A stretch of 64,000 nucleotides of DNA from DASWJZ01 sp963761005 (lineage in GTDB: Bacteria; Pseudomonadota; Alphaproteobacteria; Rhizobiales; Afifellaceae): the NCBI GenBank assembly GCA_963761005.1, contig CAVXFK010000013.1, positions 248,001-312,000 on the forward strand. The letters are read 5' to 3'. Below, one piece after another: positions 9,068-17,665 of this stretch. A program made the position numbers and the translations under genes. The notes below the pieces were generated by a model. The model was not told the DNA's origin, did no database searches, and saw only the letters and a list, made by a program, of their open reading frames with translations. Within the stretch, counting starts at the first letter, position 1; each line of letters opens with the position of its first letter.

Positions 9068-9177
9068 GCTCCATTCCGCCCGCATCCTGAGGTGCTTTTT
9101 CACCCCGTGGTTCGAGGCTCGCTTCGCTCGCACCTCACCATGAGGGGCGAAAAAGCCTCGAAGGGACGGAATGGAGC
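9068..9177. repeat. Palindromic intergenic repeat between the GNAT gene and gatA
   Basis: An 11-bp outer inverted pair (GCTCCATTCCG at 9068-9078 and its complement at 9167-9177) encloses further complementary segments: GAGGTGC with GCACCTC, CTTTTTCACCCC with GGGGCGAAAAAG, and TTCGAGGC with GCCTCGAA. The inner arms are in crossed rather than nested order. The core reads like the 'CCTCATGGTGAGGTGCG...' palindromes scattered through Rhizobiales intergenic DNA. It could fold in the transcript between the GNAT gene and gatA and affect expression of gatA. Confidence 0.7.
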
Positions 9178-9198
9178 GCCTCAGCGTGGTCGGGGAAA

Positions 9199-9675
9199 TC
9201 ATGCGGCGCATTCTTCGACGTCGAGGCGCTTCGCGTAGAAGACCGAGTAGCCGCTGTCGGGATAGTCGAGCACCGGTCCGGTTCGCGTGAACCCGGCACG
9301 CTCGTAGACGCGCCACGCCGCCGGATGCTTGTCGCCGGTCTCGAGTATGAGCGTGGCGATCCCCTCGCGGCGCGCCAGCGCTTCGATCTCAGCAACGATC
9401 CGGCCGCCGATGCCCCGCTTTTGCGCCTCAGGGCGCGTAAACATCCGCTTCACTTCTCCGACGCCGCCCGGGTGTCGGCGGAGCGCCCCACAGGCGACCG
9501 CGCGTCCATCCTCGCGCGCGACGAAGACGGTCGTCTCCGGACCGGCCATCTCTTCGACCGTCATGTGGTAGCAGTGTTCCGGCGGCGTCAGCGCAAGCAG
9601 CACCGCGTTCAGTTCCGCGATCAGCGCCCGCACGTCGTCCTGCAGCGGGCTCTCCGGCTGGATGGTGACAGCCAT
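9199..9675 (-). CDS. GNAT family N-acetyltransferase
   Basis: A 158-residue acetyltransferase. Motif A, which binds acetyl-CoA, is seen as GEVKRMFTRPEAQKRGIG with the R/Q-x-x-G-x-G/A pattern, followed by helix IVAEIEALARREG, motif B (LILETG) and the terminal HPAAWRVYERAGF typical of GNATs. It starts three bases after the gatC stop codon and precedes gatA on the same strand, so it is co-transcribed with the amidotransferase genes. The acceptor substrate is unknown and a link to tRNA charging is not implied. Confidence 0.88.
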   Translation of the reverse strand: MAVTIQPESPLQDDVRALIAELNAVLLALTPPEHCYHMTVEEMAGPETTVFVAREDGRAVACGALRRHPGGVGEVKRMFTRPEAQKRGIGGRIVAEIEALARREGIATLILETGDKHPAAWRVYERAGFTRTGPVLDYPDSGYSVFYAKRLDVEECAA

Positions 9676-9678
9676 CGG

Positions 9679-9966
9679 CTACTCCACCACCTTCGGCACG
9701 AGGAAATAATGGCTCTCGGTGAGCGGCGCGTTAGCGACGATGTCGTCCGCCTTGCCGCCATCGCTCACACGGTCGACGCGCTTCTTCATCGGCATCGGGA
9801 TGACGGAGGTCATCGGCTCGACACCGTCGATGTCGACCTCGTTCAGCTGCTCGACGAAGCCGAGGATCGCATTGAGCTCACCGCGCAGAGCCTCCGCCTC
9901 CTCGTCGCTGACGCAGATTCGCGCAAGATGCGCCACGCGCTTTACGGTCGCTCGATCGACGGACAT
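9679..9966 (-). CDS. gatC: Asp/Glu-tRNA(Asn/Gln) amidotransferase subunit C
   Basis: A 95-residue GatC. It shows VKRVAHLARICVSDEEAEAL at the N-terminus, the ILGFVEQLNEVD helix, and the C-terminal PLTESHYFLVPKVVE that clamps subunits A and B. Length is standard. It is the first gene of the gatC-GNAT-gatA row. Confidence 0.96.
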   Translation of the reverse strand: MSVDRATVKRVAHLARICVSDEEAEALRGELNAILGFVEQLNEVDIDGVEPMTSVIPMPMKKRVDRVSDGGKADDIVANAPLTESHYFLVPKVVE

Positions 9967-10075
9967 CGTTTCCCGGAGGGTTTTAGATCAACAGCTTGCC
10001 TATAAATTGCCGTGGCCGGGCGTTCAACGGCCGATCGTCGGCGACCGCCACCGAGGCGGGTTTGCCGCGGCTGCA

Positions 10076-10705
10076 CTAAGTTGCCCGGGCCTCCTCACCA
10101 TAAGGATGAACCGGATGGCCCGGCCCAATCTCGGCTGCGACCCGATCGACCCAGGCGTGAATCGCGGGATACTCAGCGAGCGCAAAACCGCAATCTTCCG
10201 CCCGGTGCGTGTAGGCGTAGACGGCGATATCCGCGATCGTAAGGACGTCGCCGACAAGGAACGGCGTCTCTCTTAGTTGTCGCGCCAGCGCGCGGAGGGC
10301 GCGCTCACCGGTCTCGCGTTTGCCGTCAACCAAGGCGGCGTTGCCGGCGAGGCGTCCGGTCAACGTCCAGAAGCGCAGGGAGCCGATGACCGGCTCGACG
10401 TAGTACTGCTCGAAGAAGAGCCACTGCATCACCTTGGCGCGCGCATACCCCTTGTCCGGCAAGAAACGCGTGGCCTCGCCGAGATAGGTCAGAATTGCAT
10501 TCGATTCCGCCAGCGCACGACCATCTTCGAGCTCCAGCACCGGAATGGCGCCCGCAGGATTGAGCTTCAGGAAATCTTCGCTGCGGCTCTCGTTGGCGAA
10601 AATCGCCACCGGCTTGATGCGAGCCTGAAGGCCGAGAAGCCCCAGGAGCACGCGCACCTTCCAGCCGTTCTGTGAGGGGAGATAGTCGTATAGCGTCAGC
10701 ATCAT
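10076..10705 (-). CDS. Glutathione S-transferase family protein
   Basis: A 209-residue GST. The thioredoxin-like N-terminal domain begins MLTLYDYLPSQNGWKVRVLL and contains the cis-Pro and GSH-binding pattern IPVLELEDGRALAESNAIL. The all-helical C-terminal domain has QLRETPFLVGDVLTIADIAVYAYTH, the N-capping box. The first ATG may be 10705 or 10702; they differ by one Met. Substrate unknown. The gene is divergent from the YHS-domain gene, with about 275 non-coding bases between them in which I see no further feature. Confidence 0.9.
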   Translation of the reverse strand: MMLTLYDYLPSQNGWKVRVLLGLLGLQARIKPVAIFANESRSEDFLKLNPAGAIPVLELEDGRALAESNAILTYLGEATRFLPDKGYARAKVMQWLFFEQYYVEPVIGSLRFWTLTGRLAGNAALVDGKRETGERALRALARQLRETPFLVGDVLTIADIAVYAYTHRAEDCGFALAEYPAIHAWVDRVAAEIGPGHPVHPYGEEARAT

Positions 10706-10980
10706 GAGATCCGGGGAAGCGCCAAGTACTCTGACTATCCCGGGTACGGCGAGCGGTCATTCCGATTCTTGCTACGCGGCGCGCCGGTCGACCGCGGGCC
10801 TCATCCTGTGAACCGCTATTCGAAAGAGGCGACGCGGGCGATTGCCGCGCCTTTCAGGGGTTGGCTCGGCGAGCCCTCACGACTATCTCGGCGGCAATTG
10901 ATTGGACGGTGAGCCCGAGCGGCGGGTCCAATCGCAAAACGTTTCGCGGCGCGCCGTCGCGCCGCCCCGCGGAGAACCTC

Positions 10981-11424
10981 ATGATCGCCCGAATCCTCGC
11001 CGCCATCCTTCTCGTCGCTTTCTCGGCGTTTCCCGCCTTCGCTGAAGACCCCGGCATCTTTACCCGCGACGGCTACGCGATCGGCGGGGTCGACCCGGTC
11101 GCCTATCACACCGAGGGGAAGCCGGTCACAGGCAGCGACCAATTCACCGCCGATTACAACAGCGCCACCTGGAAGTTTGCGAGTGCGGCGAACCGTGACG
11201 CGTTTCTCGCCGATCCGGAGAAATACGCTCCGGCCTTCGGCGGCTTCTGCACCACCGGCATGAGCTTCGGCGAGCTCGTGCCGACCCAGCCGGATTACTG
11301 GAAGATCGTCAAAGGCAAGCTCTATCTCAACAGCTCGTCCGCAGCGCAGCAGGTATTCCTCGGCGACGAGGCTGGCACCATCTCCCGCGCCGACGGGCAT
11401 TGGGCGAAGATCGCCGGCGAGTGA
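10981..11424 (+). CDS. Exported YHS domain protein
   Basis: A 147-residue protein with a signal peptide (MIARILAAILLVAFSAFPAFAED). The mature part holds a YHS-type domain: YAIGGVDPVAYHTEGKPVTG, then ATWKFASAANRDAFLADPEKYAPAFGGFC. This pattern recurs in small periplasmic proteins thought to bind metals or haem. The ATG was chosen for the signal peptide and GGAG upstream. It is convergent with the UPF0173 hydrolase gene, 16 bases apart. Confidence 0.85.
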   Translation: MIARILAAILLVAFSAFPAFAEDPGIFTRDGYAIGGVDPVAYHTEGKPVTGSDQFTADYNSATWKFASAANRDAFLADPEKYAPAFGGFCTTGMSFGELVPTQPDYWKIVKGKLYLNSSSAAQQVFLGDEAGTISRADGHWAKIAGE

Positions 11425-11440
11425 CGGCGCGCGAGCACAG

Positions 11441-12139
11441 CTAAAGCTCCACGGCCTTCCCCTTTTCCGGCACCAGCACCTTTTTGCCGTCCGGGCCCAT
11501 CTCGGCGATGAACTTGTCCGCCGTCGGATCGATCATTGGAAACGTGCCGTAGTGGCAGGGGATGACCGTCTTGAACGTGTAGAAGCGCCGGCAGGCCATC
11601 GCCGCCGTCTTCGCGCCCATGGTGAAACGGTCGCCGATCGGCACGATGCCGATCTCTGGCTGATGGATTTCGTTGATGAGCGCCATGTCGGAGAAGATCT
11701 CGGTGTCGCCCATGTGGAGGAGCACCGGCTCGCCCGGCGCCTTTACGACCAGCCCCATAGGATTGCCGAGATAGACGTTCGTTCCGTCCTGCTGCACGGA
11801 AGACGAGTGGAACGCGATGACGAAGGAGGTGGTGAAGCCACCGCAGTCGACCGTGCCGCCGTGATTACCGGGGTTCGCGTTTTCAACGCCCTGCCCGGCA
11901 AGAAACGAGTAAATCTCGAAATTCGCCACGAGCTGTGCGCCGGTCGCCTTGCATATCTCGGCTGCGTCGCCGAGGTGGTCGCTGTGGCCGTGCGTCAGGA
12001 GCACGTGCGTCGCCCCTTCCGATGCCTTCTTCGGATCGCCGCTGAACGAGGGGTTCCCGGTCAGGAACGGGTCGATCATGACGCGGCAATTCCCGAACTC
12101 GACACGAAATGCGGAGTGTCCGAACCAGGTGAGCTTCAT
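11441..12139 (-). CDS. Metal-dependent hydrolase, UPF0173 (MBL fold)
   Basis: A 232-residue metallo-beta-lactamase-fold protein of the UPF0173 group. It begins MKLTWFGHSAFRVE, carries the metal-binding THGHSDHLGD motif, then LLHMGDTEIFSD and the terminal CHYGTFP, all diagnostic of the group. Length is normal (226-234). The physiological substrate is unknown. It lies directly downstream of recO on the same strand. Confidence 0.92.
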   Translation of the reverse strand: MKLTWFGHSAFRVEFGNCRVMIDPFLTGNPSFSGDPKKASEGATHVLLTHGHSDHLGDAAEICKATGAQLVANFEIYSFLAGQGVENANPGNHGGTVDCGGFTTSFVIAFHSSSVQQDGTNVYLGNPMGLVVKAPGEPVLLHMGDTEIFSDMALINEIHQPEIGIVPIGDRFTMGAKTAAMACRRFYTFKTVIPCHYGTFPMIDPTADKFIAEMGPDGKKVLVPEKGKAVEL

Positions 12140-12174
12140 CGCCTCTCCTCCTACTTGTTTCCGCAGACTGTTAC

Positions 12175-12912
12175 TTATGCCGCAGCTTCAACGGCGCGCG
12201 ATATCGCCTTGAGAAAATTGAGCCTCACCTCCGGCAGCCCTTCACCTCGCACATCAAAGACGTGGCGTTCCAGGAAGTAGCCGGTCAGAAGAAATGCCTC
12301 CTTGAGCCGCTCCTGCTCCGCCTCGTGCGCTGAGGCCTGAAGCAGAAAGGAGGGGAGCGGCAGAAGCTTGTCGCGATAGGGCTCCCCGGCGGTGCGACTC
12401 ACCGCCCGCCCGCTCTTCGGCGAGACGAAGGCCAGGTCTTCGCGCGCGCCGGTTGCGGCACAGCTCTCAAGATCGAGCCCGAAGCCGAGCTCGTCCAAAA
12501 GCAGAAGCTCGAAGCGCACCATCATCTCCGCCGCGAGCGTGGGCGCGTCGAGCCGGTCGAGCATCACCGAAAGCGCCTCGTAGAGGCGCGGGTGCGGGTC
12601 ACGCTCCGGCAGGAGCCTGAGATGTGCGCCGGCGAGCGCCAGGCCGAAGGCGCCGATCGGCGAGGCCATCAGGCCGGCGCACCGCTCCTCGACCGCCTCG
12701 GCGCGGAAATTGCCGAGATGCTCGTGAAGCCGCGCCCGCCAGGTGAGCGACAGAGTGTTCCCGGGCTGAAGGATCGGGCGGAGGCGGCGCGAGCGCCCGC
12801 CTTTGACGAGGCCGAGGTGCCGCCCGTGCCCGGCGGTCAGCACCTCAAGAATCACGTCGGTCTCGCCATGACGGCGCGCGCCGACGACGATTCCTTCCTC
12901 CGACCATTCCAT
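12175..12912 (-). CDS. recO: DNA repair protein RecO
   Basis: A 245-residue RecO, the RecFOR mediator that loads RecA on gapped DNA. The OB-fold N-terminus is clear (MEWSEEGIVVGARRHGETDVILEVLT, HGRHLGLVKGG), followed by NTLSLTWRARL and the helical C-terminal part with LLDELGFGLDLESCAATG. In related genomes recO directly follows era; here about 1.9 kb with a toxin-antitoxin pair and a flavin oxidoreductase intervenes. Confidence 0.95.
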   Translation of the reverse strand: MEWSEEGIVVGARRHGETDVILEVLTAGHGRHLGLVKGGRSRRLRPILQPGNTLSLTWRARLHEHLGNFRAEAVEERCAGLMASPIGAFGLALAGAHLRLLPERDPHPRLYEALSVMLDRLDAPTLAAEMMVRFELLLLDELGFGLDLESCAATGAREDLAFVSPKSGRAVSRTAGEPYRDKLLPLPSFLLQASAHEAEQERLKEAFLLTGYFLERHVFDVRGEGLPEVRLNFLKAISRAVEAAA

Positions 12913-13032
12913 GTGGTTGCCCTATCACGTTTTTGCGGCCGTCGAAGGCCTTCAACCAGGGCGCCCTTGCAGTCCGGGCCGTATGGCGCCAATTGCGGAA
13001 GTATCCGCCCTCCGAAGCCCTCGGCTCTCAGA

Positions 13033-14037
13033 ATGATCCCCTTCTCCATCCTCGATCTCGCGCACGTCATCGAGGGCGCCACACCCGCCGATGCCCTCCA
13101 CAATTCGCTGGATCTCGCACGCCACGCCGAGCGTCTCGGGTACCGTCGCTTCTGGCTCGCGGAGCATCACAACATGGTGGGGATCGCGAGCGCCGCGACC
13201 TCGGTCGCGATCGGCTATGTCGCCGGCGGCACGGAGAAGATCCGCGTCGGCGCCGGCGGTATCATGCTGCCGAACCATTCGCCGCTCGTCATCGCCGAGC
13301 AGTTCGGTACGCTCGCCTCGCTTTATCCCGACCGCATCGACCTCGGGCTCGGTCGCGCGCCGGGCACCGACCAGATCACGCTTCGCGCGCTCCGCCGCGA
13401 CCCGATGGCGGCCGAGAGCTTTCCGCAGGACGTGCTCGAACTGCAGGCGCTGCTCGGCCCGGTGCAGCCGGGGCAGGTCGTGCGCGCCGTTCCCGGCGCC
13501 GGCACCAATGTGCCGCTGTGGATTCTGGGCTCTAGCCTTTTCGGAGCGCAGCTCGCTGCCGCGCTCGGGCTCCCTTACGCCTTCGCGTCGCATTTCGCAC
13601 CAGATGCGCTGATGCCGGCGCTGCAGATCTATCGCGAGACGTTCCGGCCATCGGAACAGCTCGACCGGCCCTACGCGATGGTCGCGTGCAATGTCATCGC
13701 CGCCAACACCGACGCGGAAGCGCGCCGCCTGTTCACGTCGGTGCAGCAGGCTTTCACCAACATGCAACGCGGCAGGCCCGGAAGACTGCAGCCGCCAATC
13801 GACGACATCGAGAGCTATTGGACACCGCCGGAGAAGGCACAGGCCATACGCATGCTGGCACGCTCCTTCGTCGGTGGCCCGGAGACAGTCCGAGAGGGTC
13901 TCGAAGCCTTCGTCGCCGAGACCAACGCCGACGAGCTCATCGTCGCTAGCGCGATTTATGACCATAAGGCGCGGGTCAGGTCGTACGAGATATTGGCTGA
14001 TGCACGAGAGGCGATGGCGGACACACCCGCGGCGTGA
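13033..14037 (+). CDS. LLM class flavin-dependent oxidoreductase
   Basis: A 334-residue luciferase-like monooxygenase related to E. coli YhbW. It starts MIPFSILDLAHVIEGATP and shows RFWLAEHHNM, the flavin-binding GAGGIMLPNHSPL, EQFGTLASLYPDRIDLGLGRAPG and the later WILGSS. The open frame extends far upstream but that part is antisense to recO; the chosen ATG is the family start. Substrate unknown. It is divergent from recO and convergent with the FitB-like toxin gene, separated by two bases. Confidence 0.9.
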   Translation: MIPFSILDLAHVIEGATPADALHNSLDLARHAERLGYRRFWLAEHHNMVGIASAATSVAIGYVAGGTEKIRVGAGGIMLPNHSPLVIAEQFGTLASLYPDRIDLGLGRAPGTDQITLRALRRDPMAAESFPQDVLELQALLGPVQPGQVVRAVPGAGTNVPLWILGSSLFGAQLAAALGLPYAFASHFAPDALMPALQIYRETFRPSEQLDRPYAMVACNVIAANTDAEARRLFTSVQQAFTNMQRGRPGRLQPPIDDIESYWTPPEKAQAIRMLARSFVGGPETVREGLEAFVAETNADELIVASAIYDHKARVRSYEILADAREAMADTPAA

Positions 14038-14039
14038 AA

Positions 14040-14453
14040 CTACTTCGACCAAGGGTCGACGAGCGTGAGGCCGACTCCATCGAAGTGACGCGTGTTTCGT
14101 GTGGCGAGCGTTGCCTTGCAGGCCTTCGCAATTCCCGCAATCTGCACGTCGCGTATTTCCATCGGACGGCCGGCGGCCCGTTGCCTCGCCGCAACGACGC
14201 TGGAAGCTTCGGCGGACGCTCTATCGAACGGCACAACGCGATCAGCCAGAATGTCTGTGATTAGCTTCTCGAAGGCGGCCTCAAGTCCTCTTCTCCGGCG
14301 CCCGGTCGCTAAAATCTCGATACCGAACAGCGTTTCGTAGACTGTCACCGAGGTCGTCCAAACAGATGCAGACGGTTGCGTATCCAGCCACTGCGTCACA
14401 TTCGGAAGGCGCGCCATGAGCGCTGAGATCACGTTCGTATCGAGTATGATCAC
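14040..14453 (-). CDS. PIN-domain toxin, VapC/FitB type
   Basis: A 137-residue PIN-domain ribonuclease. The acidic active site is visible as ILDTNVISAL (first Asp), VYETLFGIE (Glu), EIRDVQIAGIA (Asp) and a late ATRNTRHFDG (Asp), as in FitB. Its start overlaps the stop of the antitoxin gene by four bases (ATGA at 14450-14453), so the two are translationally coupled. Expected role is RNA cleavage when released from the antitoxin. Confidence 0.9.
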   Translation of the reverse strand: MIILDTNVISALMARLPNVTQWLDTQPSASVWTTSVTVYETLFGIEILATGRRRRGLEAAFEKLITDILADRVVPFDRASAEASSVVAARQRAAGRPMEIRDVQIAGIAKACKATLATRNTRHFDGVGLTLVDPWSK

Positions 14454-14704
14454 TTGTCGAAGTCGATTGGGATGGCCGGATAGCCCCGCTGCTCCGGGAT
14501 TTCCTCCCCTTCCCGCAGGCTAATGTCTTTGAAGAGTTCTGCGATCTGAGTGCCGAGACCAGGCTGTTTGCTGGCCTCTTCCTTCACAGCGTTGCGCAAG
14601 ATATCGCGCACCTCCTCCTCCGTGCTGTGGCCATGACGTTTGGCGCGCCGCTGCAGCTTCGCTTTCACGTCGTCATCGAGGTTGCGGACAATGAGCTGAG
14701 CCAT
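14450..14704 (-). CDS. Antitoxin, FitA-like ribbon-helix-helix
   Basis: An 84-residue antitoxin. The N-terminus AQLIVRNLDDDVKAKLQRRA is the FitA ribbon-helix-helix DNA-binding fold, followed by RHGHSTEEEVRDILR. The C-terminal tail (EIPEQRGYPAIPIDF) is the extended peptide that lies in the toxin groove. A start at 14716 would add four residues; 14704 matches the family. A perfect palindrome 17 bases upstream is the likely operator for autoregulation by the complex. Confidence 0.9.
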   Translation of the reverse strand: MAQLIVRNLDDDVKAKLQRRAKRHGHSTEEEVRDILRNAVKEEASKQPGLGTQIAELFKDISLREGEEIPEQRGYPAIPIDFDK

Positions 14705-14720
14705 CCGATTTCCCATCCAT

Positions 14721-14738
14721 TTGATATCATGATATCAA
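14721..14738. promoter_or_regulatory. Palindromic operator of the FitAB pair
   Basis: TTGATATCATGATATCAA is a perfect 18-bp palindrome just upstream of the antitoxin start, in otherwise GC-rich DNA. FitA/FitB-type complexes bind inverted repeats in their own promoters, so this is most likely the autoregulatory site. Function is inferred from position and symmetry. Confidence 0.75.
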
Positions 14739-14786
14739 GAGATAAGAAGGAATGCAAGGAACTGATTTCGTTGGCGAATCGAACCT

Positions 14787-15698
14787 CTACCGCGGAAACT
14801 CCACGCCCATCTCCCGATAGCGCTCCGGGTCGTCGCTCCAGTTCTCGCGCACCTTGACGAAGAGGAAGAGGTGCACGGGCTTCTCGACGAGCTTCGATAT
14901 CTCCACGCGCGCGGCGACCGAGATCGCCTTGATCGTCTCGCCACCTTTTCCCAGCACGATCTTCCGCTGCCCTTCGCGCTCGACGTAGATCGTCTGGTCG
15001 ATGCGGACGCCCTTCTTCGTCTCGGTCCATTTTTCCGTCTCGACCGTGGCGCGGTAGGGAAGCTCGTCGTGGAGCCGGAGCGTCAGCTTCTCGCGCGTGA
15101 TCTCCGCGGCGAGAAAGCGGAGCGGCAGATCCGTCATCTGATCTTCCGGATAGAGGAACGGCCCCTCCGGCATCGCCGTCGCCAGATGGTCGAGGAAAAC
15201 CGGAACCCCGTCGCCATTGAGCGCCGAGATCATGAAGGTGCGCGCGAAGCGCGCCGCCTCGTTCGCCTCCGCGGTGAGCGCAAGCAGCGTCTCGCGCTTC
15301 ACCAGATCGACCTTGTTCAGCACGAGCACGCGTTCTCCGCTTCCCGGCAAATCGGCAAGCGCATCGAGGATCGCTCGGTCCTCGTCGGTGATCCCTTTCT
15401 TCGCGTCGAGGAGGACGGCCAGCACGTCTGCGTCGGTTGCGCCGCCCCATGCGGCTGTCACCATGGCGCGCTCAAGCCGCCGCTTCGGCCGGAAAATGCC
15501 GGGCGTGTCGACGAAGACGATCTGCGCTTGTCCGTGGATCACGATGCCGCGGATCAGCGCGCGCGTCGTCTGTACCTTGTGCGTGACGATCGAAAGCTTC
15601 GATCCGACGACGGCATTCAGAAGCGTCGATTTCCCGGCATTCGGCGCCCCGATCAGCGCGACGAACCCCGCGCGGTTAGGAGCCAATATTTCGCTCAT
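14787..15698 (-). CDS. era: GTPase Era
   Basis: A 303-residue Era GTPase, needed for 16S rRNA maturation and 30S assembly. G1 (LIGAPNAGKSTLLNA), G3 (VDTPGIF), and G4 (LNKVDLV) are intact, and the C-terminal KH domain has the GKGGETIKAI loop (VLGKGGETIKAISV). The ATG overlaps the rnc stop by four bases. A longer frame upstream is antisense-like and lies within rnc. Confidence 0.96.
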   Translation of the reverse strand: MSEILAPNRAGFVALIGAPNAGKSTLLNAVVGSKLSIVTHKVQTTRALIRGIVIHGQAQIVFVDTPGIFRPKRRLERAMVTAAWGGATDADVLAVLLDAKKGITDEDRAILDALADLPGSGERVLVLNKVDLVKRETLLALTAEANEAARFARTFMISALNGDGVPVFLDHLATAMPEGPFLYPEDQMTDLPLRFLAAEITREKLTLRLHDELPYRATVETEKWTETKKGVRIDQTIYVEREGQRKIVLGKGGETIKAISVAARVEISKLVEKPVHLFLFVKVRENWSDDPERYREMGVEFPR

Positions 15699-16393
15699 TC
15701 CTTCCACACGCCTTCGCGGCGAAGCAGGCCCGCCGCCGCCTCGTGCTCCGCCTCGCGCTTCGAGCCGCCCCTGGCCCGCGCCGGAGGGACGCCGCCGACG
15801 GACACTTCGATCTCGAATTCCGGCCGATGGTCGGGGCCGGTCCGGAGTGTCTCGACGTAGGAGGGCGCGTCGAGGGCGCGCTTGTGCGCCCACTCCTGCA
15901 GCTCGGTCTTGGCATCGCGGAGCGGCCCGCGCGCCAACTCGATCCGCGGCCCCCAAAAGCGTTCAACGAGCGCCCGCGCTTCTTCGAGCCCGCCGTCGCG
16001 ATAGACGGCGGCGATCACCGCCTCGCAGACGTCGGCAAGCACGCTCGGCGTGGCAGCAACGCCGCTCTGGCGCACGCCTCCACCCATCTTCAGGTGCTCG
16101 GCGAGCGCCATCTCGCCGGCGACCTCGGTGCAGGCCTCGCGGCTCACGAGGCGCGCGAGGCGGCGCGAGAGCTCGCCCTCCGGCGCCTCGGGAAAGCGCT
16201 CGATCAGCGCGTCGGCGATGACGAGGCCGAGCACGCGGTCGCCGAGGAACTCAAGCCGCTGATAGCTCTCCGGCTGCCGGCGCGCGCGGCCTGTAACCGC
16301 GCTCGCATGTGTCAAAGCGCGGTCCAGGAGCCTGGGATTGGCGAAACGATGTCCGAGCTTTTCTTCGAGTTGCGAGCGCTCGCTCGTCTTCAT
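15695..16393 (-). CDS. rnc: Ribonuclease III
   Basis: A 232-residue RNase III that cleaves double-stranded RNA in rRNA and mRNA processing. The catalytic signature QRLEFLGDRVLGLVIADAL is at about residues 45-63, the second acidic cluster is in ADVCEAVIAAVYRDGG, and a double-stranded-RNA-binding domain follows (KTELQEWAHKRAL ... GGSKREAEHEAAAGLL). Its start overlaps the lepB stop by four bases (ATGA, 16390-16393), and its stop overlaps the era start in the same way. Confidence 0.96.
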   Translation of the reverse strand: MKTSERSQLEEKLGHRFANPRLLDRALTHASAVTGRARRQPESYQRLEFLGDRVLGLVIADALIERFPEAPEGELSRRLARLVSREACTEVAGEMALAEHLKMGGGVRQSGVAATPSVLADVCEAVIAAVYRDGGLEEARALVERFWGPRIELARGPLRDAKTELQEWAHKRALDAPSYVETLRTGPDHRPEFEIEVSVGGVPPARARGGSKREAEHEAAAGLLRREGVWKE

Positions 16394-17157
16394 AGAAGCT
16401 CGAAGATGCGGCTCGGCCGGAGCGAGGACGGCCATTTCCAGAAGGCCCAGGCGGGCGCCCCGTCGACGGAGAAGAAGATGATCTCGGCGCGCCCGATCAG
16501 ATTCTCCGCCGGCACGAAGCCGACCGGTCCGTCGAGGAAGCGGCTGTCCTGCGAGTTGTCGCGGTTGTCGCCCATCATGAAGTAGTGGTTGGGCGGCACC
16601 TCGAAGACGCCGGTATTGTCGCCCGGTCCGTTTTCCGTCAAGTCGAGCGTGATGTAGCTCACGCCGTTCGGCAGAGTCTCGCGATATTCCTTGATCGCGC
16701 TGGTGCCGCCGAAGCGCCCCTCGCCTTCCCACACGCCGGCCGCCTCGCGCTTCACCGGCTGGTCGTTGATGTAGAGGACGCCGTTCTTCATCTGGATGCG
16801 GTCGCCAGGGAGCCCGATGACGCGCTTGATATAGTCGGTGCCCGGCTCACGCGGCGGACGGAACACGGCGACGTCGCCGCGCTTTGGCCCGTCCCCCTCC
16901 CAGATGCGACCGTGGATGAAGGAAAGGTCTATCGGGAAAGAATAGCGGCTGTAGCCGTAGCTGAACTTGGAAACGAAGAGATAGTCGCCGATCAGAAGCG
17001 TCGGCTCCATCGAGCCCGACGGAATGTTGAACGGATGGAAGAGGAAGGTGCGGAAGACGAGCGCGATTAGAAGCGCCTCGACGACGACCTTTATCGTTTC
17101 CCAAATGCCGCCCTGCTGTTTCGCCTTCTCGCTGGCGCTTCGGTCTGCCACGCTCAT
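16390..17157 (-). CDS. lepB: Signal peptidase I
   Basis: A 255-residue type I signal peptidase that releases secreted proteins from the inner membrane. One N-terminal transmembrane segment (VVVEALLIALVFRTFLF) precedes the catalytic Ser49 in IPSGSMEPTLL; the general base Lys111 lies in DYIKRVIGLPGDR. The domain D box MGDNRDNSQDSR is present. Part of the lepB-rnc-era translation-coupled row. Between lepB and acpS there are 100 bases. Confidence 0.96.
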   Translation of the reverse strand: MSVADRSASEKAKQQGGIWETIKVVVEALLIALVFRTFLFHPFNIPSGSMEPTLLIGDYLFVSKFSYGYSRYSFPIDLSFIHGRIWEGDGPKRGDVAVFRPPREPGTDYIKRVIGLPGDRIQMKNGVLYINDQPVKREAAGVWEGEGRFGGTSAIKEYRETLPNGVSYITLDLTENGPGDNTGVFEVPPNHYFMMGDNRDNSQDSRFLDGPVGFVPAENLIGRAEIIFFSVDGAPAWAFWKWPSSLRPSRIFELL

Positions 17158-17257
17158 GGCTCCGTCCTGGAATCGTGGTTAGGGGTTTAGCGGCCCCGTC
17201 CCGCCGCCGCAATTGCCGCGGCGCGGGGTGCGCGCTCTTTGCGGCACCTTTGCGGCA

Positions 17258-17665
17258 CTAGGATCTGCCGTCAGGCACCGCCTCGATGACGACAAACGCC
17301 TGGGCGAGCGGGAAGTCGTCGGTGATCGTGACGTGGATGACCGGCGCCATGCCGGCAGGCATCAGAGCGTTGAGACGCTCCGCCGCGCCTCCGGTCAGCA
17401 CCATCGTCGGCTTGCCGGAGCGAAGATTGACCACCCCCATGTCGCGCCAGTAGACGCCGAGATGGAGCCCGGTACCGAGCGCCTTGGCGCAGGCTTCCTT
17501 GGCGGCGAAGCGCTTGGCGTAGGAGGCTGCGCGCATCCGTCGCCCCTCCGACTTCCGCCGCTCGACCTCGGTGAACACGCGGCCGATGAAGCGCTCGCCG
17601 TAGCGCCCCAGCGTCTTCTCGACGCGCCTGATGTCGATCAGGTCGCTGCCGATCCCGACGATCAT
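17258..17665 (-). CDS. acpS: Holo-[acyl-carrier-protein] synthase
   Basis: A 135-residue AcpS that transfers 4'-phosphopantetheine from CoA to the acyl carrier protein. Magnesium ligands are Asp8 (GIGSDLIDIRRVE) and Glu57 in the motif RFAAKEACAKALGTG. Length matches the family. Its start overlaps the pdxJ stop by four bases. Confidence 0.95.
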   Translation of the reverse strand: MIVGIGSDLIDIRRVEKTLGRYGERFIGRVFTEVERRKSEGRRMRAASYAKRFAAKEACAKALGTGLHLGVYWRDMGVVNLRSGKPTMVLTGGAAERLNALMPAGMAPVIHVTITDDFPLAQAFVVIEAVPDGRS

